DNA from: Chryseobacterium artocarpi
Lineage (GTDB): Bacteria; Bacteroidota; Bacteroidia; Flavobacteriales; Weeksellaceae
Assembly: GCF_001684975.1 (NCBI RefSeq)
Contig: NZ_MAYH01000045.1
Coordinates: forward strand, 248,001-312,000
Length of the DNA stretch: 64,000 nt
Direction of reading: 5' to 3'
This document shows, in pieces, positions 53,339 through 62,794 of this stretch (its first letter is position 1; every line of letters begins with the position of its first letter). The position numbers and the translations under genes are program-made. The notes below the pieces were generated by a model, which ran no database searches, was not told the origin of the DNA, and was given only the letters and a program-made list of their open reading frames with translations.

Positions 53339-55717
53339 TTATTTATTAAAGTCTACCTCATCGTTAGAATGAAGGTTTTCATTAATGTTTTCTTCTTTCT
53401 TTTCTGTAGGCTTTTTAGGTGTAGGATCTGCTGCTCTTGGGTTTTTGATTTCGTCAATCGTTTGAAGACTTCCGTCATCTCCGTATCCGCCGCCTAATCC
53501 TTTAAGATTTGAACAACCATCTTTCCAGTCAGAAGGTTTGACAAACTTATCATCAGGGGTTACTCCCAGAGTCTTGTCTGCCCAAACTTTCTTCATGAAG
53601 ATTGCCCAGATTGGTAATGCCATTCTTGCACCCTGACCTTCACCGGTTCCAAAGAAGTGAGTTGCTCTGTCTTCCCATCCAACCCAAGCTCCTGTTGCCA
53701 GTTTTGGTGTGATTCCCATGAACCAACCATCTGAGTTGTTCTGTGTGGTCCCCGTTTTAGCAGCAATTTCAACTGCTTTTGAGATTCCTCTTCTTCCAAG
53801 CTCTCCTGATGCAGTACCATATTGTGCAACACCTTTCATCAATTCAATCATTGTGTAGGCGTACATTGGGTTCATTACTTCTTTAGGTTCTACGTTTACT
53901 TCTTTGATAACTCTACCATTGGCATCTTCAATTCTCCAGATCATTTCTGGCTTGTTGTAGTTACCATAGTTTGCGAAAGTACTGTAGGCACCTAGCATCT
54001 CATAAATTGTAATATCTGATGAACCTAATGCGATAGTATTGTTTCTAGGGATATCCTCAGTTACTCCTAAATCTCTTGCTGTCTGGATAACAGCATCTAC
54101 GCCTGTCATTTCAATAAGTCTTGCGGCGATTGGGTTTTGAGAGTGTGCTAATCCATCTTTTAAAGTAAGCATTCCTCCTCTTCCTGGTACGTGCCATCCG
54201 TTATGGTCGTAAGTTCCGTTAGAAACTGTAGAACAAGGAGTCATACCTAATTTCATAATTGCTGTTGCATATACGAAAGGTTTGAAGGTAGATCCTACCT
54301 GTCTTTTACCTTGTTTAATGTGGTCATACTGGAAGTGTTGCCAGTCAATACCACCTACCCAAGCTTTGATTTCTCCGGTTCCTGGAACCATTGACATTAA
54401 ACCTGCCTGTGCAATTTGTTTGTGGTATCTGATAGAGTCCCAAGGTGACATTTCCACTTCTTCCTCACCATTCCATGTGAATCTTGAAGTTTTGATTGGT
54501 TTTTTGAATTCCATCATAATGGAATCATCAGGCATCCCATCTGCTTTTAACAGCTTGTAACGTCCGGTTCTTTTCATTGCCTGAACCATTACATCCTTGA
54601 TCTGTTTATCAGTAAGGTAATAGAAAGGTCTGTTCTTTCTTCCTCTTTGTTCAGCATCAAATCTTTTCTGAAGATCAGTTAAATGTTCCTTGATTGCCTC
54701 TTCTGCATACTTCTGCATTTTAGAATCAAGAGTAACATATATTTTTAAACCGTCTTTATAAAGATTAAGTTTCTTTCCTGTTTCTTTTTCGTGAGACTCA
54801 AGATATTTATCGATCTCTTTTCTAAGATAGAACTTGTAATAAGCGGAATATCCGTCAGTAATGCTTTTAATAGGGTGGAAATCTACTTCAATCGGAGTGT
54901 TTGCTGCTTTTTCATAAGTTTCTGCATTGATATATCCGGTTTTCTGCATCTGATCCAATACTACATTTCTTCTTTCCTTTGCTCTTTCAGGATATCTGTA
55001 AGGGTTATTTTTTCTTGGGTTTTCAAGCATTGCTACAAAAGTTGCAGCTTCCGGTAATGTAAGCTCAGAAGTTTTCTTATTAAAGTAAACTCTCGATGCC
55101 ATTTCAATACCATTTGCATTAAATAAGAAGTCGAACTTATTGAAATAAAGAGTGATAATTTCCTCTTTAGTATATCTTTTCTCAAGACTTACCGCTACTA
55201 CCCATTCTTTTAACTTTTGGAATGCTCTTTCAAATTTATTTTGAGAAGCTGTTCCTGTGAAAAGAAGTTTAGCAAGCTGCTGAGTAATGGTAGATCCTCC
55301 ACCACGACCACCACCGTAAACAACGGCTCTGGCAACTGAGTATAAGTCAATTCCTGAGTGCTCTTTGAATCGCTCATCTTCTTTAGCCTGAAGGGCATAG
55401 ATAAGGTAAGGAGGAAGGTCCTTATAAACAATAGGCTGAGTTTTTTCTTTCTCAAATTTACCTAATGTTACCCCGTCTGAAGAAATAATTTCAGAAGCGA
55501 CAAAGATATCCGGGTTTTCAAGTTCTTTTACATCTGGCATTTCTCCAAGGAATCCCTGAGAAACAGAAAAGAAAAGTCCTGAAACTCCTAAAACTACCGC
55601 AATGAGTGCAATCCAAATAAATGAAACCCATTTTTTCCAGGAGGTGTCTTTCTTTTTTTTGGGAGGCAGAGGAAATGTTTTCCCCTTGCTTCCTGCATTT
55701 TTTTTGTTTTCTTCCAT
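53339..55717 (-). CDS. Class A penicillin-binding protein 1A
   Basis: 792 residues. Cytoplasmic Lys-rich N-terminus, one membrane helix (~29-50), GT51 glycosyltransferase domain (EDERFKEHSGID at 113, GGSTITQQLAKLLFTG), then a transpeptidase with SxxK in GSTFKPF (Ser476), SxN in SQNP and KTG in AAKTGTTQNNSDGWFMG. It builds and crosslinks peptidoglycan. Acidic C-terminal tail (EEN...NEVDFNK) is unstructured. Lies 6 bases after gldH on the same strand. Confidence 0.95.
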   Translation of the reverse strand: MEENKKNAGSKGKTFPLPPKKKKDTSWKKWVSFIWIALIAVVLGVSGLFFSVSQGFLGEMPDVKELENPDIFVASEIISSDGVTLGKFEKEKTQPIVYKDLPPYLIYALQAKEDERFKEHSGIDLYSVARAVVYGGGRGGGSTITQQLAKLLFTGTASQNKFERAFQKLKEWVVAVSLEKRYTKEEIITLYFNKFDFLFNANGIEMASRVYFNKKTSELTLPEAATFVAMLENPRKNNPYRYPERAKERRNVVLDQMQKTGYINAETYEKAANTPIEVDFHPIKSITDGYSAYYKFYLRKEIDKYLESHEKETGKKLNLYKDGLKIYVTLDSKMQKYAEEAIKEHLTDLQKRFDAEQRGRKNRPFYYLTDKQIKDVMVQAMKRTGRYKLLKADGMPDDSIMMEFKKPIKTSRFTWNGEEEVEMSPWDSIRYHKQIAQAGLMSMVPGTGEIKAWVGGIDWQHFQYDHIKQGKRQVGSTFKPFVYATAIMKLGMTPCSTVSNGTYDHNGWHVPGRGGMLTLKDGLAHSQNPIAARLIEMTGVDAVIQTARDLGVTEDIPRNNTIALGSSDITIYEMLGAYSTFANYGNYNKPEMIWRIEDANGRVIKEVNVEPKEVMNPMYAYTMIELMKGVAQYGTASGELGRRGISKAVEIAAKTGTTQNNSDGWFMGITPKLATGAWVGWEDRATHFFGTGEGQGARMALPIWAIFMKKVWADKTLGVTPDDKFVKPSDWKDGCSNLKGLGGGYGDDGSLQTIDEIKNPRAADPTPKKPTEKKEENINENLHSNDEVDFNK

Positions 55718-55723
55718 TTATGG

Positions 55724-56188
55724 TTACGGTTTAGCCGTTTCTATTTTTATCCCAACATCCTCAATTCCTGGTAAATTATCATTTCTCATCGCTTGTGTAA
55801 GCCCGATTTCATATTTTCCTTTACCTGGGAATCTGTAATTTACTTTGTACTGAAACAAAGTTTCCTTCGTATCACCAAAGCCTGTACCAAGCCATTCTCC
55901 GTTTGGTTTTGCCAGAACATAATTTAAGGTATCTGTTTCCTTTTTCTTGCTCTGCAGGTTCGTGAAATTTACAATAAACCTTATATTACTGTAAGGATAA
56001 TCATTGTTATTTCTTACGACAAATATAATATTTTTAGGATTCTGCGGATCTGAAATTTCAAGATTAAATTTCTGTTCACTTTTCTTATTCCACTTATTGT
56101 CAACGGAATTCATGATTACATCTTCTCCTGAAGAAGAGTTGCAACTAAAGAAAAGAATAAAGGTCAGTAATCCTAAAAATTTACTCAT
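55724..56188 (-). CDS. gldH: Gliding motility lipoprotein GldH
   Basis: 154 residues from the ATG at 56188, which gives a lipoprotein signal (LTFILFFSCNSS, Cys16). The strand pattern and length (RFIVNFTNLQSKKKETDTLNYVLAKPNGEWLGTGFGDTKETLFQYKVNYRFPGKGKYEIGLTQAMRNDNLPGIEDVGIKIE) fit the GldH family; the last segment is the conserved LPGI-DVGI. GldH is needed for gliding in Flavobacterium; its exact role is unclear. It overlaps PSP1 upstream by 8 bases. Confidence 0.9.
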   Translation of the reverse strand: MSKFLGLLTFILFFSCNSSSGEDVIMNSVDNKWNKKSEQKFNLEISDPQNPKNIIFVVRNNNDYPYSNIRFIVNFTNLQSKKKETDTLNYVLAKPNGEWLGTGFGDTKETLFQYKVNYRFPGKGKYEIGLTQAMRNDNLPGIEDVGIKIETAKP

Positions 56189-57590
56189 TTTTATCTTTTT
56201 TTGGAGGATATTTCTTTTTAAATTTTTTCTTGTTCGGATTGCTTTGTGGAGCTTTTTCAGCACCATGATTAGCTTCAGATTTTACCTTTTCCACAGGGGC
56301 TTTAGGCTGTTGCTGTGGTTTTGGCTGTCTAGGCTGATTTCCCGAATTAGCATTAGGATTTTCGGACTTCTCAGATCTTTGAGTTCTTTCCTGTCTTTCA
56401 GGTCTGTTTTTCTTAGGTCCTTGTCCTTGAGGTTGTCCTCCTTGTCCCTGATTGCTATTGTTGGGCTTATTCTGATTGTTTCTGTTTCTGTTGTTTCTGT
56501 TTTTCTTTTCAAAACGATCCACATTGTTTTCCTGAATAAGGTCAATGCTTTGAGGTGACGTTTCAGGCTGTTTCAGGTCTTCTAAAGGAAGTGTTTTTTC
56601 ACCTCTTTTATTTTTTGAAATCAGTTTTTTAACAAGATCAATATCAAAATCGTACCAAGCAATCGAGCTGTCTACGTAGGCAAACCACATTTTCTTTTTA
56701 AAGACATCTATTTTGATACAAAATGCTTTTCCTTTTTCTGTTTCCAGAGTGGTAGAAGAAGAAGGGAAATTGCTTAATGCATCCAAATAGCTGTCAAGTT
56801 CGTAGTTAAGACAACATTTAAGTTTACCACATTGCCCTGCAAGTTTCTGAGGGTTGATACTTAATTGTTGGTATCTTGCTACATTGGTGTTTACAGATCT
56901 GAAGTCTGTAAGCCATGTTGAACAACAAAGTTCACGTCCACAAGACCCGATTCCGCCTACTTTTGCAGCTTCCTGCCTGAACCCGATCTGTTTCATGTCG
57001 ATCTTCGTTCTGAAGGCTCCGGCGTAATCTTTAATCAGCTGTCTGAAGTCTACTCGGTTATCAGCTGTATAATAAAAAGTAATCTTTGATGAATCTCCCT
57101 GATATTCAACATCAGTAACTTTCATTTCAAGACCAATTCTTTGAGCTATTTTTCTAGCCTCCAGCTTTACTGCGTCTTCTTTTTTTCTAACTTCCTGCCA
57201 TACCTCAAGATCCTTTTGGTTGGCTTGTCTGTATATTTTAAGTGCTAATTCTTCAGAAAATTTCTTCTTTTTCATCTGAATTTTTACTAATTCTCCCGTA
57301 AGGCTTACTACGCCTACATCGTGTCCCGGACTAGATTCTACTGTAACTACGCTACCTATATGTAAAGGAATATTATTTACATTCTTATAAAACGATTTTC
57401 TGTCATTTTTAAATCTAACTTCTACAAAATCACACCTGTTAGGTGCTGGGTTGTTGATGTTAGAAAGCCAGTCAAAAACACTTAATTTATAACTATTCCC
57501 GCAGGTATTTACATTTTCACAACCAGTTGCAGTTTTTTTAGGACCGCAAGAATGTGCAGAATCGCCGGATGTTTTACATCCACAACTCAT
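56181..57590 (-). CDS. PSP1-domain protein (RicT/YaaT-like) with long low-complexity tail
   Basis: 469 residues. N-terminus is Cys-rich (CGCKTSGDSAHSCGPKKTATGCENVNTCGNS). The PSP1 core spans ~100-340 with the Cys pairs CGRELCCSTWL and CGKLKCCLNYE. The last ~110 residues are Asn/Gln/Lys/Pro-rich and basic. In Bacillus, RicT with two partners forms an Fe-S protein that helps RNase Y; here the role is inferred. Overlap with gldH by 8 bases and order PSP1-gldH-PBP is a conserved Flavobacteriia arrangement, as I recall. Confidence 0.88.
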   Translation of the reverse strand: MSCGCKTSGDSAHSCGPKKTATGCENVNTCGNSYKLSVFDWLSNINNPAPNRCDFVEVRFKNDRKSFYKNVNNIPLHIGSVVTVESSPGHDVGVVSLTGELVKIQMKKKKFSEELALKIYRQANQKDLEVWQEVRKKEDAVKLEARKIAQRIGLEMKVTDVEYQGDSSKITFYYTADNRVDFRQLIKDYAGAFRTKIDMKQIGFRQEAAKVGGIGSCGRELCCSTWLTDFRSVNTNVARYQQLSINPQKLAGQCGKLKCCLNYELDSYLDALSNFPSSSTTLETEKGKAFCIKIDVFKKKMWFAYVDSSIAWYDFDIDLVKKLISKNKRGEKTLPLEDLKQPETSPQSIDLIQENNVDRFEKKNRNNRNRNNQNKPNNSNQGQGGQPQGQGPKKNRPERQERTQRSEKSENPNANSGNQPRQPKPQQQPKAPVEKVKSEANHGAEKAPQSNPNKKKFKKKYPPKKDKNE

Positions 57591-58066
57591 ATTACTATTA
57601 TTTATAATCTTGCAAATTTATGTAATTTTATCTTTATGCGATTCTAAAATACTTAAATAACCTGAATTCGAATAAAACATTTCTATATTTTAAGGAAAGA
57701 CAAAAGTTTGAATTTGGTAAAAATCAAGTTGTAAGTACTTTACAGATATATTTACGCTTTGTAATTTTCCATGATTTTTAAATCTCTATTAGATAAATCG
57801 ATCATTTATAATTTCCATTAAGAGTGATATTAAGGTTTCAGGAAAATATTAACACTATTTTGTTAAACTCTAGTTTAATATTAAACAGGTGAGTATTATT
57901 TATTATACTTCTTGATTAAATGTCTATTATATATTATTTTACATCTTATTATGTTTAGAATGTTATTTTAAACATAGTTTTCTTTTGGCATATTGTTTAA
58001 AATATTAGGAAATATTAACAGACGTATTCAAAATAATTTTATATTTGGATTATATAATAATAGTCT
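57591..58066. other. 476-base AT-rich gap with TTAAAC/GTTTAA motifs
   Basis: No coding frame or RNA gene is seen. It holds the -7 box of fadL at 58040. Five TTAAAC/GTTTAA hexamers occur in 57863-58000 (57863, 57873, 57881, 57968, 57995). Two form short inverted repeats: TTAAACT/AGTTTAA at 57863-57878, and TATGTTTA/TAAACATA at 57950-57976. Confidence 0.5.
58040..58047 (+). promoter_or_regulatory. -7 element TATATTTG of the FadL-like gene
   Basis: Exact TAnnTTTG match 20 bases before the ATG; no clear -33 box. Confidence 0.5.
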
Positions 58067-59305
58067 ATGAAAAAAATATTAGTATCAACTGCTTTATTGG
58101 CGGGCGTTCTATCTTACGCAGGAGGCTTCAGAGTTTCCCTGCAAGGGGTAAAACAATTGGCAATGGCGCATACTAGTGCTCATGCCGAAGATGCAAGTGT
58201 GACATTCTTCAACCCAGCAGGTATGTCATTTATCCCTACAAAGCTGAGCGTAGTAGCTGGAGGGTTTGGTGCAGGTAATAAAGTTACTTTTCAAAACTTA
58301 AATACCTTACAGAGTACAGAGACGGACAATCCAATAGGAACCCCAATCTATGCAGCGATTACTTATAAACCAATAGAAAATCTTTCCGTAGGTTTTAGTT
58401 TTTCAACTCCTTTTGGAAGTACAATTAAATGGCCTGAAAACTGGGAAGGTAAAGAGCTTGTACAGAAAATGGAACTGAAGAGTTACTACTTCCAACCAAT
58501 GGTTTCTGTGAAACTTGCAGATTGGGTGTCTTTCGGGGCGAGCTATATCTATGCAAGAGGAAAGGTAGACTGGGATAAGGCTGTTACACAATTTAGCGGG
58601 CAAGTGAATATCAATGATGAAAAAGCAACCGGACATGGATATGGATTTGGTTTCTATTTTAGACCTGATCCAAAATTAGATGTGAGTATTGCATACCGTT
58701 CAGCAATTGATATGAAAGCTAAGAACGGAACGGCTACATTCAAATTCCCAACGCAATCCCCTTATTCTTTATTAAAGTTAAACGCTGCAGGACAGGATGC
58801 TTTCACGGCAACCCTTCCATTAGTTGAAGAATATACAATTGGTTTAACGTATAAAATTACTCCAAAATGGTCAGTATCAGCAGACTTTAACTATCACGGA
58901 TGGGAAAGATACAGTAAGCTTACTTTAGATTTTGCAAATGCACCTATTGGAAACCAACCTTCAGATCCTACGGTTCTTGTAAATCCTAAGAATTTTAAAA
59001 ATTCCAAAACATTCAGATTGGGTACTCAGTATGCATTCTCTAATATAATCTATGGACGTTTAGGAGCTTATTATGATGAAGCACCTTATACTACAGACAA
59101 TTTTATTCCGGAAACACCTTCATTTGATACGTTTGTACTTACAGGTGGGGTAGGATTTAAGTTGAAACAATTCGGAATTGATGTAGCAGGAGGATATGCA
59201 ATGCCTAAGTCCAGAGATGTGAACAATGCTAATATTGGATTCTATGGACAGGCTAAGGCAACAGCATTTTACTTTGGTCTAGGTTTATCTTATAACCCTT
59301 TTTAA
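58067..59305 (+). CDS. OmpP1/FadL/TodX family outer membrane porin
   Basis: 412 residues. Signal peptide MKKILVSTALLAGVLSYA, then the FadL N-terminal plug segment SLQGVKQLAMAHTSAHAEDASVTFFNPAGMSF with the NPAG motif, then many strands and an aromatic C-terminus (GLGLSYNPF, ending in Phe as expected for outer membrane barrels). Transports hydrophobic compounds such as fatty acids. The SGNH lipoprotein gene follows 16 bases later, so they are likely in one operon. Confidence 0.92.
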   Translation: MKKILVSTALLAGVLSYAGGFRVSLQGVKQLAMAHTSAHAEDASVTFFNPAGMSFIPTKLSVVAGGFGAGNKVTFQNLNTLQSTETDNPIGTPIYAAITYKPIENLSVGFSFSTPFGSTIKWPENWEGKELVQKMELKSYYFQPMVSVKLADWVSFGASYIYARGKVDWDKAVTQFSGQVNINDEKATGHGYGFGFYFRPDPKLDVSIAYRSAIDMKAKNGTATFKFPTQSPYSLLKLNAAGQDAFTATLPLVEEYTIGLTYKITPKWSVSADFNYHGWERYSKLTLDFANAPIGNQPSDPTVLVNPKNFKNSKTFRLGTQYAFSNIIYGRLGAYYDEAPYTTDNFIPETPSFDTFVLTGGVGFKLKQFGIDVAGGYAMPKSRDVNNANIGFYGQAKATAFYFGLGLSYNPF

Positions 59306-59320
59306 ATTAAAAGAAAGACT

Positions 59321-60769
59321 ATGAAAAAAATTATAATGTCAACAATCGCAGTATCTGCAGTTCTTTTTACTCTATCCAGCTGTAAAACAGATTTTGATAC
59401 TGATGTAAAAGATATTCAGGTAACAAGCGGAGAAGCTGATTTTTCAAGATATGTTTCATTGGGGAACTCTTTGACAGCGGGATATAGAGACGGTACGCTT
59501 TATAGTAGTGGACAAAGTGAATCTTATCCAAGTATGATTGCAGGACAAATGCAATTAGCAGGAGGAGGAGCTTTCAAACAACCTATGATGCCTAATGACG
59601 TAGGAGGGTTTACTGGAATTCCTGGTTTTTCAGGAAAATTGACTCTTCAGATGGTTAACGGAAGCTTAGTACCAGTAGAAAGTGCTCCGGCAGCAGCATT
59701 AGATAATGTTACAGCGGGTGGTCCATACCAAAATATGGGTGTACCAGGGGCTAGAGTAGCGCATTTATTAGCTGATGGATATGGAAACCCTGCGGGATTA
59801 AATCCACTTGCGCCTACTGCAAATCCTTATTTTGTAAGATTTGCATCTACACCTGGTACTTCAGTGGTGAAAGATGCTTTAAAGCAGGATCCTACTTTTA
59901 TTTCTTTATGGATTGGTAATAATGACGTTCTATTATATGCTACTTCCGGGGGAGCAGATCCTAATGTGCCGATCACTCCTGTAGATGGACCGGTAGGAGT
60001 TGGATTTAGCAATACATATGCATTTTTGGCAGATCAATTATTCCCTGCAGGAACAAAAAGAAAAGGTGTTGTTGCAAATATTCCGACTGTTACCAATGTA
60101 CCTTACTTTACAAGAGTTCCGGCTATGCCACTTACTGGATTAACTGACGCTCAGGTAAATCAATTGAATACAGGCTATGCTACATATAATGCAGGTTTGC
60201 TTCAGGCAAAAAGCTTAGGAGCTATCAATGATGCTGAATATCAAAAAAGACTTATCAAGTTTACCGCAGGGGCTGTAGCTAACGGTGCTGTTATTGTAGA
60301 TAAAGATTTATCAACTGTTCCTGGACTTCCAAAATACAGACAAACTACAGTTAAAGACTTAATTCTTTTACCAGCAAGTAAAGTTCTTACTCCGCAAGCA
60401 GGAGGAGGGACATCAGTTCCTTTAGATGATAAATATGTATTGACTGAAGTTGAAACAGCAAAAGTATTGACAGCTACCACTGCATATAATGCTGCTATTA
60501 GAAAAGCTGCTACAGATAAAAATCTGGCTTTTGTAGATATGGATGCTAAAATGAAGGAGTTGAACTCTCAGTCCGGGATTATCTGGGATGGTGTAAGATA
60601 TACTGCAGCATTCGTTACAGGAGGAGCTTTCTCTCTTGATGGAGTTCACCTTACAGGTAGAGGATACGGAATTGTTGCGAATGAATTTATCAAAACGATC
60701 AACATGAGGTATAAATCTACATTACCACAGGTAAATCCAAGTAAATATTCAGGAGTTACATTCCCATAA
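59321..60769 (+). CDS. SGNH/GDSL-type lipoprotein hydrolase
   Basis: 482 residues. Lipoprotein signal (AVLFTLSSCKTD, Cys21). Block I is SLGNSLTAGY, so the nucleophile Ser follows Asn rather than Asp as in classical GDSL; block III includes LWIGNNDVLLYA (the N of SGNH); block V is DGVHLTGRGYGIVANEF with the catalytic Asp and His. It is probably an ester or glycan esterase on the outer membrane. Likely acts on products near the FadL porin. The exact substrate is unknown. Confidence 0.88.
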   Translation: MKKIIMSTIAVSAVLFTLSSCKTDFDTDVKDIQVTSGEADFSRYVSLGNSLTAGYRDGTLYSSGQSESYPSMIAGQMQLAGGGAFKQPMMPNDVGGFTGIPGFSGKLTLQMVNGSLVPVESAPAAALDNVTAGGPYQNMGVPGARVAHLLADGYGNPAGLNPLAPTANPYFVRFASTPGTSVVKDALKQDPTFISLWIGNNDVLLYATSGGADPNVPITPVDGPVGVGFSNTYAFLADQLFPAGTKRKGVVANIPTVTNVPYFTRVPAMPLTGLTDAQVNQLNTGYATYNAGLLQAKSLGAINDAEYQKRLIKFTAGAVANGAVIVDKDLSTVPGLPKYRQTTVKDLILLPASKVLTPQAGGGTSVPLDDKYVLTEVETAKVLTATTAYNAAIRKAATDKNLAFVDMDAKMKELNSQSGIIWDGVRYTAAFVTGGAFSLDGVHLTGRGYGIVANEFIKTINMRYKSTLPQVNPSKYSGVTFP

Positions 60770-60792
60770 TTATTTGATTAAATAAAAACTTA

Positions 60793-60828
60793 AAAACCAC
60801 AGGAGTAAATCTTGTGGTTTTTTTTTAA
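60793..60828 (+). terminator. Terminator of the fadL-SGNH operon
   Basis: AAACCACA and TGTGGTTT arms, then T-run (TTTTTTT), 24 bases after the stop. Confidence 0.8.
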
Positions 60829-60833
60829 ATTTG
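60826..60833 (+). promoter_or_regulatory. -7 element TAAATTTG of prs
   Basis: Exact TAnnTTTG match 22 bases before the ATG, overlapping the T-run of the previous terminator; no -33 box seen. Confidence 0.45.
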
Positions 60834-60855
60834 CAAAATCTTTTAAAAAGTAAAA

Positions 60856-61794
60856 ATGGCCGATCAGTTAAGTTATCTATTTTGTACAAGAACCAGCAGG
60901 GACTTGGCAGAGAAAATTGCCCAGAGTTATGGGAAAGAATTAGGAAAAATCAACTTTCAGGAGTTCAGCGACGGGGAATTTGAGCCTGTTTTGGACGAAT
61001 CTGTAAGAGGAGGAAGAGTTTTCCTAATCGGATCTACGTTCCCACCTGCAGACAATCTTTTAGAGCTTCTTCTAATGATTGATGCAGCGAAAAGAGCTTC
61101 TGCAAAGAGCATTACCGTTGTAATTCCTTACTTCGGACTTGCCAGACAGGACAGAAAAGACAAACCAAGAGCGCCGATCGGTGCTAAGTTAGTTGCGAAC
61201 CTTCTTACTGCAGCAGGAGCAACAAGAGTGATGACAATGGATCTTCACGCAGATCAGATTCAAGGGTTCTTCGAAATTCCTGTAGACCACCTTTATGCTT
61301 CTACAATTTTCGTTGATTATATTAAATCCTTAAATCTTGACAACCTTACCATTGCTTCTCCGGATATGGGAGGTGCGAAAAGAGCGAAAAACTATGCCGG
61401 TCACCTAGGTGCAGAAGTAGTAATTGCTTATAAAGAAAGAAAAAAGGCAAATGTTGTAGAAGAAATGTTCCTTATCGGTGATGTTACAGGTAAGAATGTT
61501 ATCCTTATTGACGATATGATTGATACTGCGGGTACACTTTGTAAAGCAGCAGACATCCTAATTGAAAAAGGAGCAAAAACAGTAAGAGCAATGGCAACTC
61601 ACGGAGTGCTTTCAGGAAAGGCTTACGAAAATATTGAGAACTCAAAAATCTTGGAAGTTATTGTAACTGACTCAATTCCTGTTAAAAATAATTTGTCATC
61701 TAAAATAAAAGTGCTATCTTGCGCCCCGTTATTTGCAGACGTTATGACAATGGTTCATGAGCACAAATCAATTAGTAGTAAATTTGTTATTTAA
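60856..61794 (+). CDS. prs: Ribose-phosphate pyrophosphokinase
   Basis: 312 residues. Motifs: FSDGEFEPVLDESVRGG, VIPYFGLARQDRKDKPRAPIGAKLVANLL, the PRPP-binding loop VILIDDMIDTAGTL (~212-225) and a final regulatory helix. Makes PRPP for nucleotide, His and Trp synthesis. Followed by rplY 57 bases later; a typical pairing in bacteria. Confidence 0.96.
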   Translation: MADQLSYLFCTRTSRDLAEKIAQSYGKELGKINFQEFSDGEFEPVLDESVRGGRVFLIGSTFPPADNLLELLLMIDAAKRASAKSITVVIPYFGLARQDRKDKPRAPIGAKLVANLLTAAGATRVMTMDLHADQIQGFFEIPVDHLYASTIFVDYIKSLNLDNLTIASPDMGGAKRAKNYAGHLGAEVVIAYKERKKANVVEEMFLIGDVTGKNVILIDDMIDTAGTLCKAADILIEKGAKTVRAMATHGVLSGKAYENIENSKILEVIVTDSIPVKNNLSSKIKVLSCAPLFADVMTMVHEHKSISSKFVI

Positions 61795-61850
61795 TTGATT
61801 TCAAATAGCTTGCAAATTAAAATTAGAACAATTTTTTAAATTTTTTATAA

Positions 61851-62504
61851 ATGAAATCTATTACAATTCAAGGTACAAAAAGAGAAAGCGTGGGCAAAAA
61901 GTCTACAAAAGCTTTACGTGATGCTGAATTAGTTCCTTGTGTTGTTTATGGAGGTGAGACTCCTTTAAACTTCTCTGCTGAAGAGAAAGCTTTTAAAGGA
62001 TTAGTATACACTCCTGAAGCACACACGGTATCTATTGAAATTGACGGGGAAACTATTCCTGCAGTTCTTCAAGATATTCAGTTCCACCCAATTACAGACA
62101 AAATTCTTCACATTGACTTCTATCAATTATCTGACGATAAGCCAGTTGTTATGGAGGTTCCAGTAAGAATTACAGGACGTTCTAAAGGTGTTGTTGCTGG
62201 TGGTGTTTTACGTCAGTCTTTCAGAAAACTAAAAGTAAAAGCTATCCCTGCTAACCTTCCTGACGAAATCGTTGTTGATGTTACTCCATTGAGAATCGGA
62301 AACAAACTTTATGTAGGAGGAATCAAAACTGAAGGATATTCTTTCATGCACCCAGACAATGCAGTAGTAGTTGCTGTTAAGATGTCTAGAAATGCAATGA
62401 AAGGTGGTGCTGCTGCAATGGATGATGAAGATGAAGAAGAAGCAGAAGAAGTTGCAACTCAATCTCCTGACGTTCCAACAACAGAAGAGAAATCTGCAGA
62501 ATAA
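61851..62504 (+). CDS. rplY: 50S ribosomal protein L25/general stress protein Ctc
   Basis: 217 residues. N-terminal L25 domain ([75 protein letters not shown]) and C-terminal TL5/Ctc domain ([53 protein letters not shown]), ending in an acidic tail ([10 protein letters not shown]). Binds 5S rRNA. Co-transcribed with prs; a terminator follows. Confidence 0.96.
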   Translation: MKSITIQGTKRESVGKKSTKALRDAELVPCVVYGGETPLNFSAEEKAFKGLVYTPEAHTVSIEIDGETIPAVLQDIQFHPITDKILHIDFYQLSDDKPVVMEVPVRITGRSKGVVAGGVLRQSFRKLKVKAIPANLPDEIVVDVTPLRIGNKLYVGGIKTEGYSFMHPDNAVVVAVKMSRNAMKGGAAAMDDEDEEEAEEVATQSPDVPTTEEKSAE

Positions 62505-62528
62505 GAATTGCTTATTTCAACAAAATAG

Positions 62529-62557
62529 AACCCGTCATTTTTTGACGGGTTTTTTTA
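62529..62557 (+). terminator. Terminator after rplY
   Basis: AACCCGTCA and TGACGGGTT arms, T-loop, then TTTTTT, 26 bases after the stop. Confidence 0.88.
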
Positions 62558-62744
62558 TTGAATTGACAATAAAAATAAAAGGAGATTTTATAGGAAAAGA
62601 TTGTAAATGTAAAAAGGATTTTATTGAAGCAGTATTTTATATTTCTTTCTCTCATCAGCTTTCTTTATTATAAACCATCGAATATTTCTATCAGCTGACA
62701 ACTATCACCCTTCAACTCCATGCTTCCTTTCGAAAAAAAAGCCG

Positions 62745-62752
62745 TAAATTTG
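62745..62752 (+). promoter_or_regulatory. -7 element TAAATTTG of sufS
   Basis: Exact TAnnTTTG match 42 bases before the ATG; no clear -33 box. Confidence 0.5.
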
Positions 62753-62794
62753 AAGAGTTCTAAATAAGAACGGTTTAATTTAAAAAATAAATAA

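Noticed and set aside
57591..58066. tRNA or small RNA gene in the long gap before fadL
   Set aside because: No cloverleaf, no strong stem and no terminator found; very AT-rich.
59321..60769. Loss of the catalytic Asp in the GDSL motif as evidence of a dead enzyme
   Set aside because: The nucleophile Ser, the N of block III and the D-x-x-H of block V are all present; the block I Asp is not part of the catalytic triad.
62404..62673. 89-residue plus-strand frame overlapping the end of rplY
   Set aside because: It starts inside rplY in another frame, reads through the strong rplY terminator and is Gln/Lys/Leu low complexity; not a gene.
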